A stretch of DNA of 22,048 nt from Eubacteriales bacterium (GCA_028692205.1 JAQUXV010000010.1:1-22048); one strand, 5' to 3'; shown: positions 8,007 to 15,568, counted from the first letter of the stretch. The notes: generated from the sequence alone by a model not told the origin. Numbers and translations: made by a program.

Positions 8007-10160
8007 TCAGGGGTTGGCTTGCTCACCCGCGGCGGCGGATCCGTCGGAACCCGCACTTATGCCGCCGGGAGCGTCCGGGTCCGGTTCCTCGCCGGGATCG
8101 TTGCGGCGGAAGCCGTGGTTGAGCGAGGTTTTCTGGATAACCGTATCCAGCAGTGTCAGCAGCGCGGGCAATACGCACGCAACGGATATCAGCGAAAACA
8201 GCGTTCCGCGCCCCAACAGCGTGCCCAGCTCCGCAACAATGGCGTTTGTGGAAGTTGCCGCCAGCGTGAACCCGGCGGTGGACAGGATGGCCGCCGAGGT
8301 GAGAATGGCGAGCAGGTTATCCCCCAGCGCCTTGCGAATCGCCTCGCGCTTGCCCAGCTTGCGGCGGTTGCCAAGATACCGGTCGGCGAGCAGGATGGCG
8401 TAGTCCACGGTGGAGCCGAGCTGAACGGTGCTGACAACCAGATAGCCGATAAAGTTGAAGGATTGCCCTGTAAAATAGGCCAGCGACAGGTTGAGCCAGA
8501 TCGCCGACTCGATGGTGAACAACAGGATCAGCGGAATGCTAAGCGACCGGTAGGTGAGCAATAGCACCAGAAAGATGCCGAGCACCGCGCAAAGGTTGAC
8601 GATGCCCGTATCGCGGGAGACGACGGTTTTCATGTCGTACAGCGTCGCGCTCTGGCCCGCCAGCCATGTGTCGCCGTCGTAATAGCGCGCGGCGGTATCC
8701 CGCACCTGCTGCACGGTTGCGAACGCCTCCGTTCCCTCGGCTTCCGTGTCGGCGTAAAGGATGATGCGCGCGTAATGCGCCGAATTAAAATGATTGGTAA
8801 TCTCTGCGGAAAGGTATTCGGCGGGGATGGAAGCATCCACGGTTGTGGCGTAGGATAGTACCTCCGTCACATGGGGGATTTTCGCCAGCGCGTCGCCAAG
8901 CTCCGCCTCACGGCCCGCGTCCCCTTTGGGCACCAGCAGCACCAGCGCGTTTTCACGGTCGAAACGCTCCTCGATGGCCGTGGTATCCCGGCCTGCGCGG
9001 GAAGCCGCAGCCAGCTCGCTGCTGCCGTACTGGAAGCTGATGTGCGACTGCGCCAGAAAACACGGCACCACGATTACCACGGCCAGTATAAGCATCGGTA
9101 TGCTGATGCGGGTAAGGAAACGCCCCGCCTTCTTCTGTTCCGGGATGAACCGGCGGTGGCTGGTGCGGTCGATCAGCCTGTAACTCGCCAGCGTGAGCGC
9201 CGGTAGGAACACCATCACCGAAACAAAGCTGAGCAGCACGCCCTTCACCAGGTTGAGGCCCAGATCCGGCCCGATGCCAAAGCGCATGAACATGAGCGCC
9301 AGAAAGCCGAACACCGTGGTGGCGGCGCTGGCGGCAATAGCGGGAAGCGACTTGCGCATCGCGCGCCGCATGGCCTCCTCCGGCTCGTAGCGCGCGCGGT
9401 AGTTGCGAAAGCTGTGCAGCAGAAAAATCGCGTAATCCAGCGACACGGCCAACTGAAGGATGGGGCTGACCGTCCGGGTGATGAAAGAGATTTCGCCCCA
9501 GAACAGATTGGTGCCCATGTTGATAAACACGGCGACCCCGATGGCGATTAAAAACAGCAGCGGCTCCACCCAGGAGGAAGTGGTCAAAATCAGAATCAGC
9601 AGGATAATCGGCAGTAGCACCAACATGGCGTTGATGACTTCCGTATAGCTCATTTCCTGCGATGCGGCGGTGTTGACCGCTTCGCCCGAGACGGCGTTGC
9701 TGTCGCCGATCAGCGCGCGGATCGCCGCGACGGTATCCTTCTCCTTCCCGTTTTCAACCGTCACAGAGAACAGCGCGCTGCCATCCCGGTAATACGGGGC
9801 GACGGTTGCCGCATCCAGCGCCGAAACCGGTGTGGAGGTAAGCGTTTCGCGGCCTACGACGTCGCTGGGCCATGTAACGGCGGTTACGCCGTCAAGCTGC
9901 TTCAGCGCGTCCTCCATGGCCAGCGCTTCGCGGACGGTGACGTTGTTCACCATCACGCGCGCGTTGGGCAGCTCGCCGCCGAATTCGGTTTGCATCAGGC
10001 TGAGCGCCTGTGTGGAAGCGGCGTCGGCGGGCAGATAGTCCACCATATCATAGTTCACCGAAACCAGTTGGGAAAAAAACAGGCCGGATACGGCCAGAAG
10101 GATGAAAAGGATCAGAATGCTTTTCCGGTGCCGAAGCACCCAGCCGGAGAATCGATTCAT
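8007..10160 (-). CDS. MMPL/RND family transporter
   Basis: 717 aa, with the duplicated RND layout. Each half has one membrane helix, an extracellular domain, then five membrane helices. The first helix is at about 13-31, the first extracellular domain at about 35-170, helices at about 175-330, a second start helix at about 352-370, its extracellular domain at about 372-510, and helices at about 518-685. The conserved membrane aspartates sit at D242 (SLDYAIFLL) and D586 (STVDYAILL), the expected proton-relay positions of the MMPL/SSD family. Members export lipids, peptides or drugs using the proton gradient. The substrate here is unknown. The C-terminal tail (about 690-717) is acidic and disordered. 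The ATG at 10160 has no close ribosome binding site; an AAAGGAGG at 10200-10207 lies about 40 nt upstream, on the far side of a perfect inverted repeat. The gene is divergent from a TetR regulator, which suggests local control. Confidence 0.92.
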   Translation of the reverse strand: MNRFSGWVLRHRKSILILFILLAVSGLFFSQLVSVNYDMVDYLPADAASTQALSLMQTEFGGELPNARVMVNNVTVREALAMEDALKQLDGVTAVTWPSDVVGRETLTSTPVSALDAATVAPYYRDGSALFSVTVENGKEKDTVAAIRALIGDSNAVSGEAVNTAASQEMSYTEVINAMLVLLPIILLILILTTSSWVEPLLFLIAIGVAVFINMGTNLFWGEISFITRTVSPILQLAVSLDYAIFLLHSFRNYRARYEPEEAMRRAMRKSLPAIAASAATTVFGFLALMFMRFGIGPDLGLNLVKGVLLSFVSVMVFLPALTLASYRLIDRTSHRRFIPEQKKAGRFLTRISIPMLILAVVIVVPCFLAQSHISFQYGSSELAAASRAGRDTTAIEERFDRENALVLLVPKGDAGREAELGDALAKIPHVTEVLSYATTVDASIPAEYLSAEITNHFNSAHYARIILYADTEAEGTEAFATVQQVRDTAARYYDGDTWLAGQSATLYDMKTVVSRDTGIVNLCAVLGIFLVLLLTYRSLSIPLILLFTIESAIWLNLSLAYFTGQSFNFIGYLVVSTVQLGSTVDYAILLADRYLGNRRKLGKREAIRKALGDNLLAILTSAAILSTAGFTLAATSTNAIVAELGTLLGRGTLFSLISVACVLPALLTLLDTVIQKTSLNHGFRRNDPGEEPDPDAPGGISAGSDGSAAAGEQANP

Positions 10161-10170
10161 GATGATGTTT

Positions 10171-10196
10171 CGGAACGGAGAGGCAATACCGTTCCG
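10171..10196. promoter_or_regulatory. 26-bp perfect inverted repeat in the transporter leader
   Basis: CGGAACGG (10171-10178) and CCGTTCCG (10189-10196) are perfect 8-bp inverted arms around a 10-bp spacer. On the minus strand it falls between AAAGGAGG (10207-10200) and the transporter ATG (10160-10158). It could be an operator for the divergent TetR protein. As an RNA hairpin it could instead bring the distant ribosome binding site within about 13 nt of the start codon. The sequence does not decide between these. Confidence 0.6.
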
Positions 10197-10248
10197 CTAC
10201 CTCCTTTGTACGGATTGCGAAGGTGATCGGCTGAAAAACGACACTGTG

Positions 10249-10277
10249 TTGACAACCATCACTATGTTGAATATAAT
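10249..10277 (+). promoter_or_regulatory. Consensus promoter for the TetR-family regulator
   Basis: TTGACA (10249-10254) and TATAAT (10272-10277) are a perfect match to the sigma-A consensus with a 17-bp spacer. Transcription would begin near 10284, about 100 nt before the regulator ATG at 10388. Its -10 element overlaps that of the opposing promoter. Confidence 0.85.
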
Positions 10278-10298
10278 TATTAATGTTGGATAAGTCAA
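10270..10298 (-). promoter_or_regulatory. Opposing promoter for the transporter operon
   Basis: On the minus strand TTGACT (plus coordinates 10298-10293) and TATATT (10275-10270) are separated by 17 bp. Transcription would begin near 10263, giving a leader of about 100 nt to the transporter start. The two promoters face each other with overlapping -10 boxes, so RNA polymerase can probably occupy only one at a time. Confidence 0.75.
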
Positions 10299-10387
10299 CC
10301 GACAGTTTGCTGAAATATGTCGGTATTCATACAGAAAACGAAGCGCGTGTCGGGGACCGCCGTATATTTTACAATTCGGGAGGGCCT

Positions 10388-11014
10388 ATGCGAACCAAAA
10401 AAGATGACCGCCGTGTGAAGTACACGAAAATGGTGCTGCGGGAAAGCCTGATCGAACTGCTTTCCGAAAGGGATATCGCCCGCATCACCATCAAGGAAAT
10501 CTGCGAAAAGGCGGATATCAACCGCGCGACTTTTTACGCGCATTATGCCGACCAGTACGACCTGCTGGCGAAAATTGAGAATGAGCTGTTCGACAATCTC
10601 CGTTCCTACCTGAAGGGGCATGAGCAGGACAGTTATCCGCTTAACGACTCCGAGTGGAACACAAGGGTCGGCATGGTGGCCGATATTTTTGATTACCTTC
10701 GGGAAAACGCGTCGCTCTGCAAGATTTTGCTGAGCGATAAACGCAATCTGGATTTTCAGAAGCGGATTATGATGCTGGTGTACGATCCGTATTTTTTGCA
10801 GCTGGACGGTGGGGGCGTTTTCAGCGAGGAGGAAAAGCCCTATGTGTATTCCTTCACCCTCACCGGCTTTGTGGGCGCGGTGCAGACCTGGCTGGACAAC
10901 GACATGGCGCAGAACAGCCGCACGATCGCCGCGCTGCTGATGCGGCTATTTTACCGTGTGGCGACCGGAAAGCCGGAAGAAGGGCGGCCGAACGCGCCCG
11001 CAACCGAAGGTTGA
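10388..11014 (+). CDS. TetR/AcrR family transcriptional regulator
   Basis: 208 aa from the ATG at 10388, chosen because GGGAGGG (10378-10384) sits just before it and because the upstream ATG at 10283 coincides with the predicted transcription start. Residues about 31-54 form the TetR helix-turn-helix (ITIKEICEKADINRATFYAHY, with the typical TFYxHYxDQYDLL continuation). The C-terminal all-helical region (about 65-200) would be the ligand-binding and dimer domain, similar to the TetR_C class in Clostridia whose partners are often MMPL or YhgE-type genes. It is divergent from the MMPL transporter and probably represses the transporter operon and perhaps itself. An inverted repeat (CAACCGAAG 11001-11009 and CTTCGGTTG 11026-11034) spans the stop codon and could form a weak 3' hairpin, without a T-tract. 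Confidence 0.92.
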   Translation: MRTKKDDRRVKYTKMVLRESLIELLSERDIARITIKEICEKADINRATFYAHYADQYDLLAKIENELFDNLRSYLKGHEQDSYPLNDSEWNTRVGMVADIFDYLRENASLCKILLSDKRNLDFQKRIMMLVYDPYFLQLDGGGVFSEEEKPYVYSFTLTGFVGAVQTWLDNDMAQNSRTIAALLMRLFYRVATGKPEEGRPNAPATEG

Positions 11015-11145
11015 CAAACTTCCAGCTTCGGTTGCTGGCAGCGCAACCGCAGAAACGGTAGGATAATAACGCTGGTATCCATTAACCAAACTGCTTTGCG
11101 AAAACAGCAACGCACAGTGGATACGCAGGGAAAGGGGCGCCGCGG

Positions 11146-11766
11146 ATGGATGTTGCGGACAGAATACAGTTATTACGGAAAACCAGGGGAATATCCCAGG
11201 AGGAACTGGCGGAGCGGGTAGGGGTTTCCAGGCAGGCGGTATCCAAGTGGGAAAGCGGACAGAGCATGCCGGATATTGAAAAGATTCTTCTGATGAGCGA
11301 AGATTTCGGCGTGACTACGGATTATCTGCTGAAGGGTGTCGAGGCGGCCGACCACAGGCCGGATGCGGGTATTTTTTCAATCGTCGGCACGGCCTTCAAC
11401 TTTATCGGGTTGATCGTGGCGGTGATGGTCTGGCGAGAGGAACAGGTATCCACCTCGGTGGCGATCGGGCTGATTTTAATGGCGGTTGGATGCGTGTGTT
11501 ATGCCGTGGGGCAGAGGATCGGGGCGGAGGGCACAAAAGCCGGAGCCCGAAAGCAGTTCCGGCTGATAAACGTATGGCTGTTGACGCTGATGCCCCTTGC
11601 CGTTTGCTTTAATATGTTGGACGGGCTGCTCGGCGGATACGCGGGCATGATCGCGCCGTATCCCCTGCCGGGGAATTCGTTGGTAACCTATGGGCTGTGC
11701 TGGCTTCTCTACGTGGGAGGCTGCATCGCCGCGGATGTTCGGATGCTGCGGCGAGCCAAAAAATAA
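11146..11766 (+). CDS. XRE-family regulator with C-terminal membrane helices
   Basis: 206 aa. Residues about 5-62 are a HTH_3/Cro-CI domain (DRIQLLRKTRGISQEELAER, then GVSRQAVSKWESGQSMPD, and the LLKG ending) typical of Clostridial one-component regulators. The rest carries about four membrane helices (about 76-96, 102-121, 141-160, 178-196), so the protein is probably membrane-anchored. Such fusions may sense envelope state or small molecules, but no ligand is known. The ATG has a purine-rich stretch (GGGAAAGGGG) upstream at a slightly long distance. The 131 bp before it hold no convincing promoter. The gene points toward the prophage and ends at a bidirectional terminator; its style is that of host genes rather than a phage repressor. 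Confidence 0.88.
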   Translation: MDVADRIQLLRKTRGISQEELAERVGVSRQAVSKWESGQSMPDIEKILLMSEDFGVTTDYLLKGVEAADHRPDAGIFSIVGTAFNFIGLIVAVMVWREEQVSTSVAIGLILMAVGCVCYAVGQRIGAEGTKAGARKQFRLINVWLLTLMPLAVCFNMLDGLLGGYAGMIAPYPLPGNSLVTYGLCWLLYVGGCIAADVRMLRRAKK

Positions 11767-11844
11767 AGCGGACGGAGACCGCCGGGAGGGCCGAACGATA
11801 TGGGCGGGCCCGATGCCGCGGGAACCGCCGATTTCCGGAAACGC

Positions 11845-11876
11845 AAAAAGGACCCGGGTTGCCCCGGGTCCTTTTT
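11845..11876. terminator. Strong bidirectional intrinsic terminator at host-prophage junction
   Basis: AAAAAGGACCCGGG (11845-11858) pairs perfectly with CCCGGGTCCTTTTT (11863-11876) over a 4-nt loop. The A-run on one side and T-run (11872-11877) on the other make it functional in both directions. It would end the plus-strand XRE transcript and the minus-strand phage lysis transcript. The 78 bp between the XRE stop and this stem hold no gene. Confidence 0.9.
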
Positions 11877-11903
11877 TGCGTTGCTATTTTGTTTGCGGAC
11901 GGC

Positions 11904-12095
11904 TTAAAAGCTGTTTGAGTCGGTGGGGTTGTTGAGCACGCCCAGCACCACCAGCAACTGTAAAAGCCCTGCCACGAGGCTGTTGACCGCGTCGCTTACG
12001 CCGGTGTCGAACACCCCCAGCAAAACCAGCAGCGAAAGCGCCTGCGCCGCGACGGACGTCCATACCACGGGGGATTTTAGTCGGTTTTGATTCAT
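11904..12095 (-). CDS. Phage holin, phi LC3-type
   Basis: 63 aa. Two hydrophobic helices (about 9-30 and 36-55) with a short turn and the ending VLGVLNNPTD match the small phi LC3/Phage_holin_1 group, in which a V-x-D-P-T-type motif follows the second helix. Holins form membrane lesions that trigger lysis and let the endolysin reach the wall. The start is an ATG with TAGGAGT about 9 nt upstream; this ribosome binding site overlaps the TAG stop codon of the preceding gene, so the two are probably coupled. It is the last gene of the phage late operon and ends just before the bidirectional terminator. Confidence 0.8.
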   Translation of the reverse strand: MNQNRLKSPVVWTSVAAQALSLLVLLGVFDTGVSDAVNSLVAGLLQLLVVLGVLNNPTDSNSF

Positions 12096-12107
12096 GTGCT
12101 GTTACTC

Positions 12108-12350
12108 CTATTCCTGTAAGAATTCCAGATCGCCGATGCGCCGATCGACGGTTTTGATCTGCTCGTCAAAAACATCCAGCCGTTTCTCGGCGCAGTACAT
12201 CCGATCGATCACCGAATTGTGCTTGTCTACCTTCTCCTCCAATTGTGCCAGTCGGTAGTTGACCAGCTTGTTGGAGATGATAATGCCGCCGAAAGCCCCC
12301 GCCAGCGTGCCCAGCAGGGACAACAGCGCCACCAGTACGCCTTCGCTCAT
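12108..12350 (-). CDS. XhlA-like small membrane/coiled-coil phage protein
   Basis: 80 aa from the ATG at 12350. That ATG overlaps the endolysin stop codon (TGATG), giving translational coupling; a longer frame starting upstream lies inside the endolysin gene and was discarded. Residues about 3-25 are a hydrophobic helix (VLVALLSLLGTLAGAFGGII), followed by a charged helix with coiled-coil character (RLAQLEEKVDKHNSVIDRMY, then RLDVFDEQIKTVDRRIGDLE). This layout is common in lysis cassettes of Clostridial phages and resembles XhlA, a membrane partner in lysis. It may assist the holin. A function as spanin or antiholin cannot be decided from the sequence. Confidence 0.65.
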   Translation of the reverse strand: MSEGVLVALLSLLGTLAGAFGGIIISNKLVNYRLAQLEEKVDKHNSVIDRMYCAEKRLDVFDEQIKTVDRRIGDLEFLQE

Positions 12351-13171
12351 CAGCCCTGCGCGCCTCCCGCCCGCGCTTGCGCGAGCGCCGCCCACGTGAG
12401 CTTACCCACATAGCCGTCCGCCGCAAGCGTGTTTGCCTGCTGAAAAGCCTTTACGGCCTCATCGGTGCGGGAGCCGAAATCGCCGTCCGCGCCGCTTGCG
12501 CCCAGTTCGTACCCCAGCCCGATCAGCCAGACTTGCAGCCTGCGAACCGCACCGCCCTTGCAGCCGCGTTTTACGGGGAAAAAACCGGCCGTGTCCTCCA
12601 CAGGAACAGAAGCGGCGCCGCTGTCGGCCTCGCTGACGGTGGATTCTTCGCCGACCGGTTGGGAAAGCGCTGTCTGCTGGGCTTCCGTCAGGCCGTAATC
12701 CACCCAGCAGGAGAGGCCGACCCGGTTCCAGCCGCCGTTCGGGATGGTTTTCCCGGCAAACTTGCTTTCGGCCACCCTGCCGCGCGAGCTGCTGGCGTGG
12801 AGGGCGCAATCTCCCAGATACACGCCCATATGCCCGGCGTTGCCCAGCCCGTCGCCCTGATATTTCACCGGTTCGCCGCTCTCCGTCCAGATAAACACGA
12901 ACGCGCCGCCGGGCACGCACCCGAAAGCCTTTTTGCATTCTTCCGGCGTGCCCGTCCACACGCATTTGCGCCAGTGGGCGTTGCTGCCCGCAAGGTTGCA
13001 CTCGCTTTTCGGCACGCCGCACTGCATCAGCAGGTATTCCGCCAGCCCCTGACAGTCCATTCCATTCAGGTCCATGCCGTTGTTTACATACGGTATTGTG
13101 CTTTGCTGCGCGCCGGCAAGCAGCGCTTTGCCCGCAGCGATCAGCGACGCGTTGGTAACCCTTGTCGCCAT
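12350..13171 (-). CDS. Endolysin: NlpC/P60-type peptidase with peptidoglycan-binding domain
   Basis: 273 aa. I chose the ATG at 13171 because GGGGAGG lies 7-8 nt upstream; a longer frame from 13228 runs into the preceding gene. Residues about 25-175 form an NlpC/P60 fold: Cys40 in GMDCQGLAEY, His114 in NAGHMGVYLGD and a third residue, probably His125 (ALHASS), form the catalytic triad. Residues about 205-268 are a PG_binding_1 domain (GCKGGAVRRLQVWLIGLGY, DGDFGSRTDEAVKAFQQ, GKLTWAAL). A Ser/Glu/Val-rich linker joins them. Such enzymes cut stem peptides in peptidoglycan for host lysis. There is no signal peptide, so it depends on the holin. The gene precedes the holin rather than following it, the reverse of the common order. 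Confidence 0.92.
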   Translation of the reverse strand: MATRVTNASLIAAGKALLAGAQQSTIPYVNNGMDLNGMDCQGLAEYLLMQCGVPKSECNLAGSNAHWRKCVWTGTPEECKKAFGCVPGGAFVFIWTESGEPVKYQGDGLGNAGHMGVYLGDCALHASSSRGRVAESKFAGKTIPNGGWNRVGLSCWVDYGLTEAQQTALSQPVGEESTVSEADSGAASVPVEDTAGFFPVKRGCKGGAVRRLQVWLIGLGYELGASGADGDFGSRTDEAVKAFQQANTLAADGYVGKLTWAALAQARAGGAQG

Positions 13172-13194
13172 GGCAATTCCTCCCCATGCATCAG

Positions 13195-13578
13195 TTAACG
13201 GATTCCCCAGATTTTCAGCGGCACACACCCGTTGGAATAAGTGGTAGCCGTCGAGCTTCCGTAAGCGCTGTCAAAGCGCTTTCCTTCCGCGAAGGCGACG
13301 CCGTCGGCCGAAACGGTTACCCCTCGGTTTGTGAAATAGTAATAACAGCCGTTCAAAACCGTACTGGCGCCAATCGCCAATTCCGTGATGGAGATACCGG
13401 AAAACGAGCTTGTGTTGCTGGGGGTATAAGCAATCTTGACGGCGGTATATAAGGACAGGTTTACGGCAACTGTTTGCGCCGCAAACCCGGAGGTCGGATC
13501 CGCGTTTTCCCAAAGCAGATTGCAGTGGATGCCGGTGTCGGCTTTCGGTTCCCGATGGTTGATAATCGTAACGCCCAT
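13195..13578 (-). CDS. Phage protein of unknown function, tail-fibre associated
   Basis: 127 aa. The start codon overlaps the previous stop (TAATG), with GGAGG about 10 nt upstream. I do not recognise a family. It is predicted to be beta-rich, with many Ser, Thr, Gly and Asn residues (for example YTPSNTSSFSGISITELAIG and GVTVSADGVAFAEGKRF) and no membrane helix. Its position directly after the fibre-like protein and before the lysis genes is where small distal-tail or receptor-binding proteins are found. A role in adsorption is plausible but unproven. Confidence 0.7.
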   Translation of the reverse strand: MGVTIINHREPKADTGIHCNLLWENADPTSGFAAQTVAVNLSLYTAVKIAYTPSNTSSFSGISITELAIGASTVLNGCYYYFTNRGVTVSADGVAFAEGKRFDSAYGSSTATTYSNGCVPLKIWGIR

Positions 13579-14528
13579 TAAGCGTCCACCTCCGCGTATA
13601 CAAGATTGATGGTCAGATCCACTTCAGGCTTCGATGCCGCGTAGAAGGTAATCGCGCCGATATCCACGGTAACGGCGTAGGCCTCCGCTTCGTTATAGGC
13701 TTCGCGGCTCGCAAGCGTCGGGCTTACCAGCAGCACGCAGTTTTCGGGGATTTCGGGGGTGTTGACCGTCTGGTGGTAAACATTGCCAACGCCGGAGTAG
13801 GACCAGCCGATCGGCGAGGAGGTGAGGGTGATTACCGATATCTTGAAGCGATAACGGTTTATCAGGCTCAGCAGGTTTCCCGCCGCGTCGCTGGAAAGCG
13901 TATCCTTCGCCTGTGTAAACCATGCGGCGAAGGCGGCCTCCTGTTCCTGCTGAAAAGCGGAGAGCGCCGCCTCGATCTGCGCGTAATAGGCGCTGGTATC
14001 GGTATCCCCGACAATGGAAGCTACCACGCCGCAACGCTCGCTGTCCAGCCGCGTATCGGTGATGCGCTCCTGCGAAACGGCGGTTGAGCCTTTGGCGATG
14101 AAGAGGTTGGCTAACCCCAGTTCCCATACGCTTGCGTTTCGCGTAAGCTCCGGCGCGGACGGCGTGGCCGCCGGTATTCCCGGCACGATATACAGGTCGA
14201 TTGCTAGCGCCGATACGGAAAGCCCCAGCCGCAGCACTACGCTGTCGATCCGGTCCAGCGTTTCATCCGCCGCCTGTACGGCCAGCACTCGGTCGGCCTC
14301 CTCGTAAACCTGGCGGCCGTTAATATTGGCATAACCAGGGAGTACCGTAACGGTCATCCCTTCGGCGGCCACGACCTGAAAACCGGTTGCGTCGTCGGTG
14401 AACACGCCGTTACGGAAGTATTTGGCGAGAATTTTCGCGATCACGTCCGAGCTGTACGCCCGGGAATAGACAGGGTTTCCGTTTTCATCCTGCGATACGG
14501 TGGAATCGAATGGCCAGGAAACTGCCAT
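13578..14528 (-). CDS. Phage upper baseplate / tail fibre-like protein
   Basis: 316 aa, ATG start with GGGAGGG just upstream, 2 bp after the Gp37-like gene. The N-terminal half (SRAYSSDVIAKILAKYFRNG, then GMTVTVLPGYANINGRQVYE and ETLDRIDSVVLRL) is the conserved attachment part seen in many Firmicute prophage fibre proteins downstream of Gp37-like genes. A helical stretch follows (about 180-215, IEAALSAFQQEQEAAFAAWF) that could trimerise, then a beta-rich C-terminus (about 225-316) as the likely exposed end. It probably joins the baseplate and helps bind the host surface. No enzymatic motif was seen. Confidence 0.75.
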   Translation of the reverse strand: MAVSWPFDSTVSQDENGNPVYSRAYSSDVIAKILAKYFRNGVFTDDATGFQVVAAEGMTVTVLPGYANINGRQVYEEADRVLAVQAADETLDRIDSVVLRLGLSVSALAIDLYIVPGIPAATPSAPELTRNASVWELGLANLFIAKGSTAVSQERITDTRLDSERCGVVASIVGDTDTSAYYAQIEAALSAFQQEQEAAFAAWFTQAKDTLSSDAAGNLLSLINRYRFKISVITLTSSPIGWSYSGVGNVYHQTVNTPEIPENCVLLVSPTLASREAYNEAEAYAVTVDIGAITFYAASKPEVDLTINLVYAEVDA

Positions 14529-14530
14529 GT

Positions 14531-15547
14531 TTACGCCCTCCCCTGCCGATAGATTGTGGGAAGCTTATCCCCAAACTGTAATGAAACCATGTGCCGATTC
14601 TCCTTCCAGACTTCGTCAATTTCGATAATGCGGCTTTCAAAGGCAAGCTTCAGGCGGTTGTCCCGCACATCGCACAGGTCGCCCAGGTCGTAATCCGCCA
14701 GATAGTGGAGGTTGTTTTGCAGCACGTCCGCGTCGATGTTTACGATACGCACATACTTGCAAAGCTCCGTCAGCGCCGCCGTGCGTACCGCCGCTAAGAA
14801 CTCGGCCTCGGTTTGCCCGTCTGTTTGATCCAAACCGGTATCCAGATAGAGCATCCGTTTCGGCTCGGCAGGGTCGGTGCGGATATCCACCAACAATTCA
14901 CCGCCGTCGTATGCTGCGACGGCGTAGTTGCGGTAGGCGCTGCCGTCCTGCGTGAGGGTCATGGTGTCCACGGTGCCGAAATCCTGACTGAATACGGCGT
15001 AGGGGTTGATGTTTTGGCCCTGTGTGCGGTCAAGGCCCTGCCAGACGGCGTAGGACAGCGTTTCCGCCGGATAATCCAGCGTAATCCGCTGGCTGAACGC
15101 CTGCAGTTTTAACACGCTGTAGGTGGTATCGCCCAGCGGTTCGCCCAGAACGTCGCACACGGCGTCCGCCCCAAGAGTGTCCGCACCGGGCACGAGGAGG
15201 CCCGTATCCGCCATCTGCGCGGTTACCAGCGCGCGGCATGCCGCCGGGAGGTTGCCCAAGGCCTGCCAGCGGGGGTAGACAACCTTCCAGTTGAGCATCC
15301 CCTCCAAAAAGTAACCGCTGACCAGCGTAAAATCGCCTTTCAGGGTATGCTCGGTTTCCACCTTTTCCACCATCCCCGTTTCCGGGCGTTCCCGGGTGAA
15401 GATATAGGCGACGGCGGGGTCCCAGTCCTTGGTGCGAAGCTGCAGCTGATACTCTCCGGCCTCGTAATAGCGCCGGTTCCATTGGATGTTCACACAGCGC
15501 AGCGTGCACAGCGGCTGAAACGCGGCGTTAAGCCCGATAAACTCCAT
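14531..15547 (-). CDS. Siphovirus ReqiPepy6 Gp37-like baseplate protein
   Basis: 338 aa, ATG with AAAGGAG about 8 nt upstream. The sequence matches the Gp37-like family: an N-terminal strand pair around NIQWNRRYYEAGEYQLQL, the motif ERPETGMVEKVE, a long middle with YSVLKLQAFSQRITLDYP, and the C-terminal DYDLGDLCDVRDNRLKL followed by IIEIDEVWKENRHMVSLQFG. The ending (LGD xxx V, then RI xEI) resembles the prophage tail endopeptidase/Tal type structural domain. It would form the central hub of the tail tip, between Dit and the fibre. No lytic domain is fused to it. The gene is preceded by a 36-codon small ORF. Confidence 0.85.
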   Translation of the reverse strand: MEFIGLNAAFQPLCTLRCVNIQWNRRYYEAGEYQLQLRTKDWDPAVAYIFTRERPETGMVEKVETEHTLKGDFTLVSGYFLEGMLNWKVVYPRWQALGNLPAACRALVTAQMADTGLLVPGADTLGADAVCDVLGEPLGDTTYSVLKLQAFSQRITLDYPAETLSYAVWQGLDRTQGQNINPYAVFSQDFGTVDTMTLTQDGSAYRNYAVAAYDGGELLVDIRTDPAEPKRMLYLDTGLDQTDGQTEAEFLAAVRTAALTELCKYVRIVNIDADVLQNNLHYLADYDLGDLCDVRDNRLKLAFESRIIEIDEVWKENRHMVSLQFGDKLPTIYRQGRA

Positions 15548-15568
15548 GTGGAAGCTCCTTTCCGTCGG

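Noticed and set aside
10283..10387. Longer start for the TetR regulator at the ATG at 10283
   Set aside because: It coincides with the predicted transcription start, has no ribosome binding site, and the added residues do not resemble TetR N-termini; the ATG at 10388 has GGGAGGG.
11011..11040. TTGACA at 11011-11016 as promoter -35 for the XRE gene
   Set aside because: No -10 element at 16-18 bp spacing; the hexamer spans the TetR stop codon and part of a hairpin.
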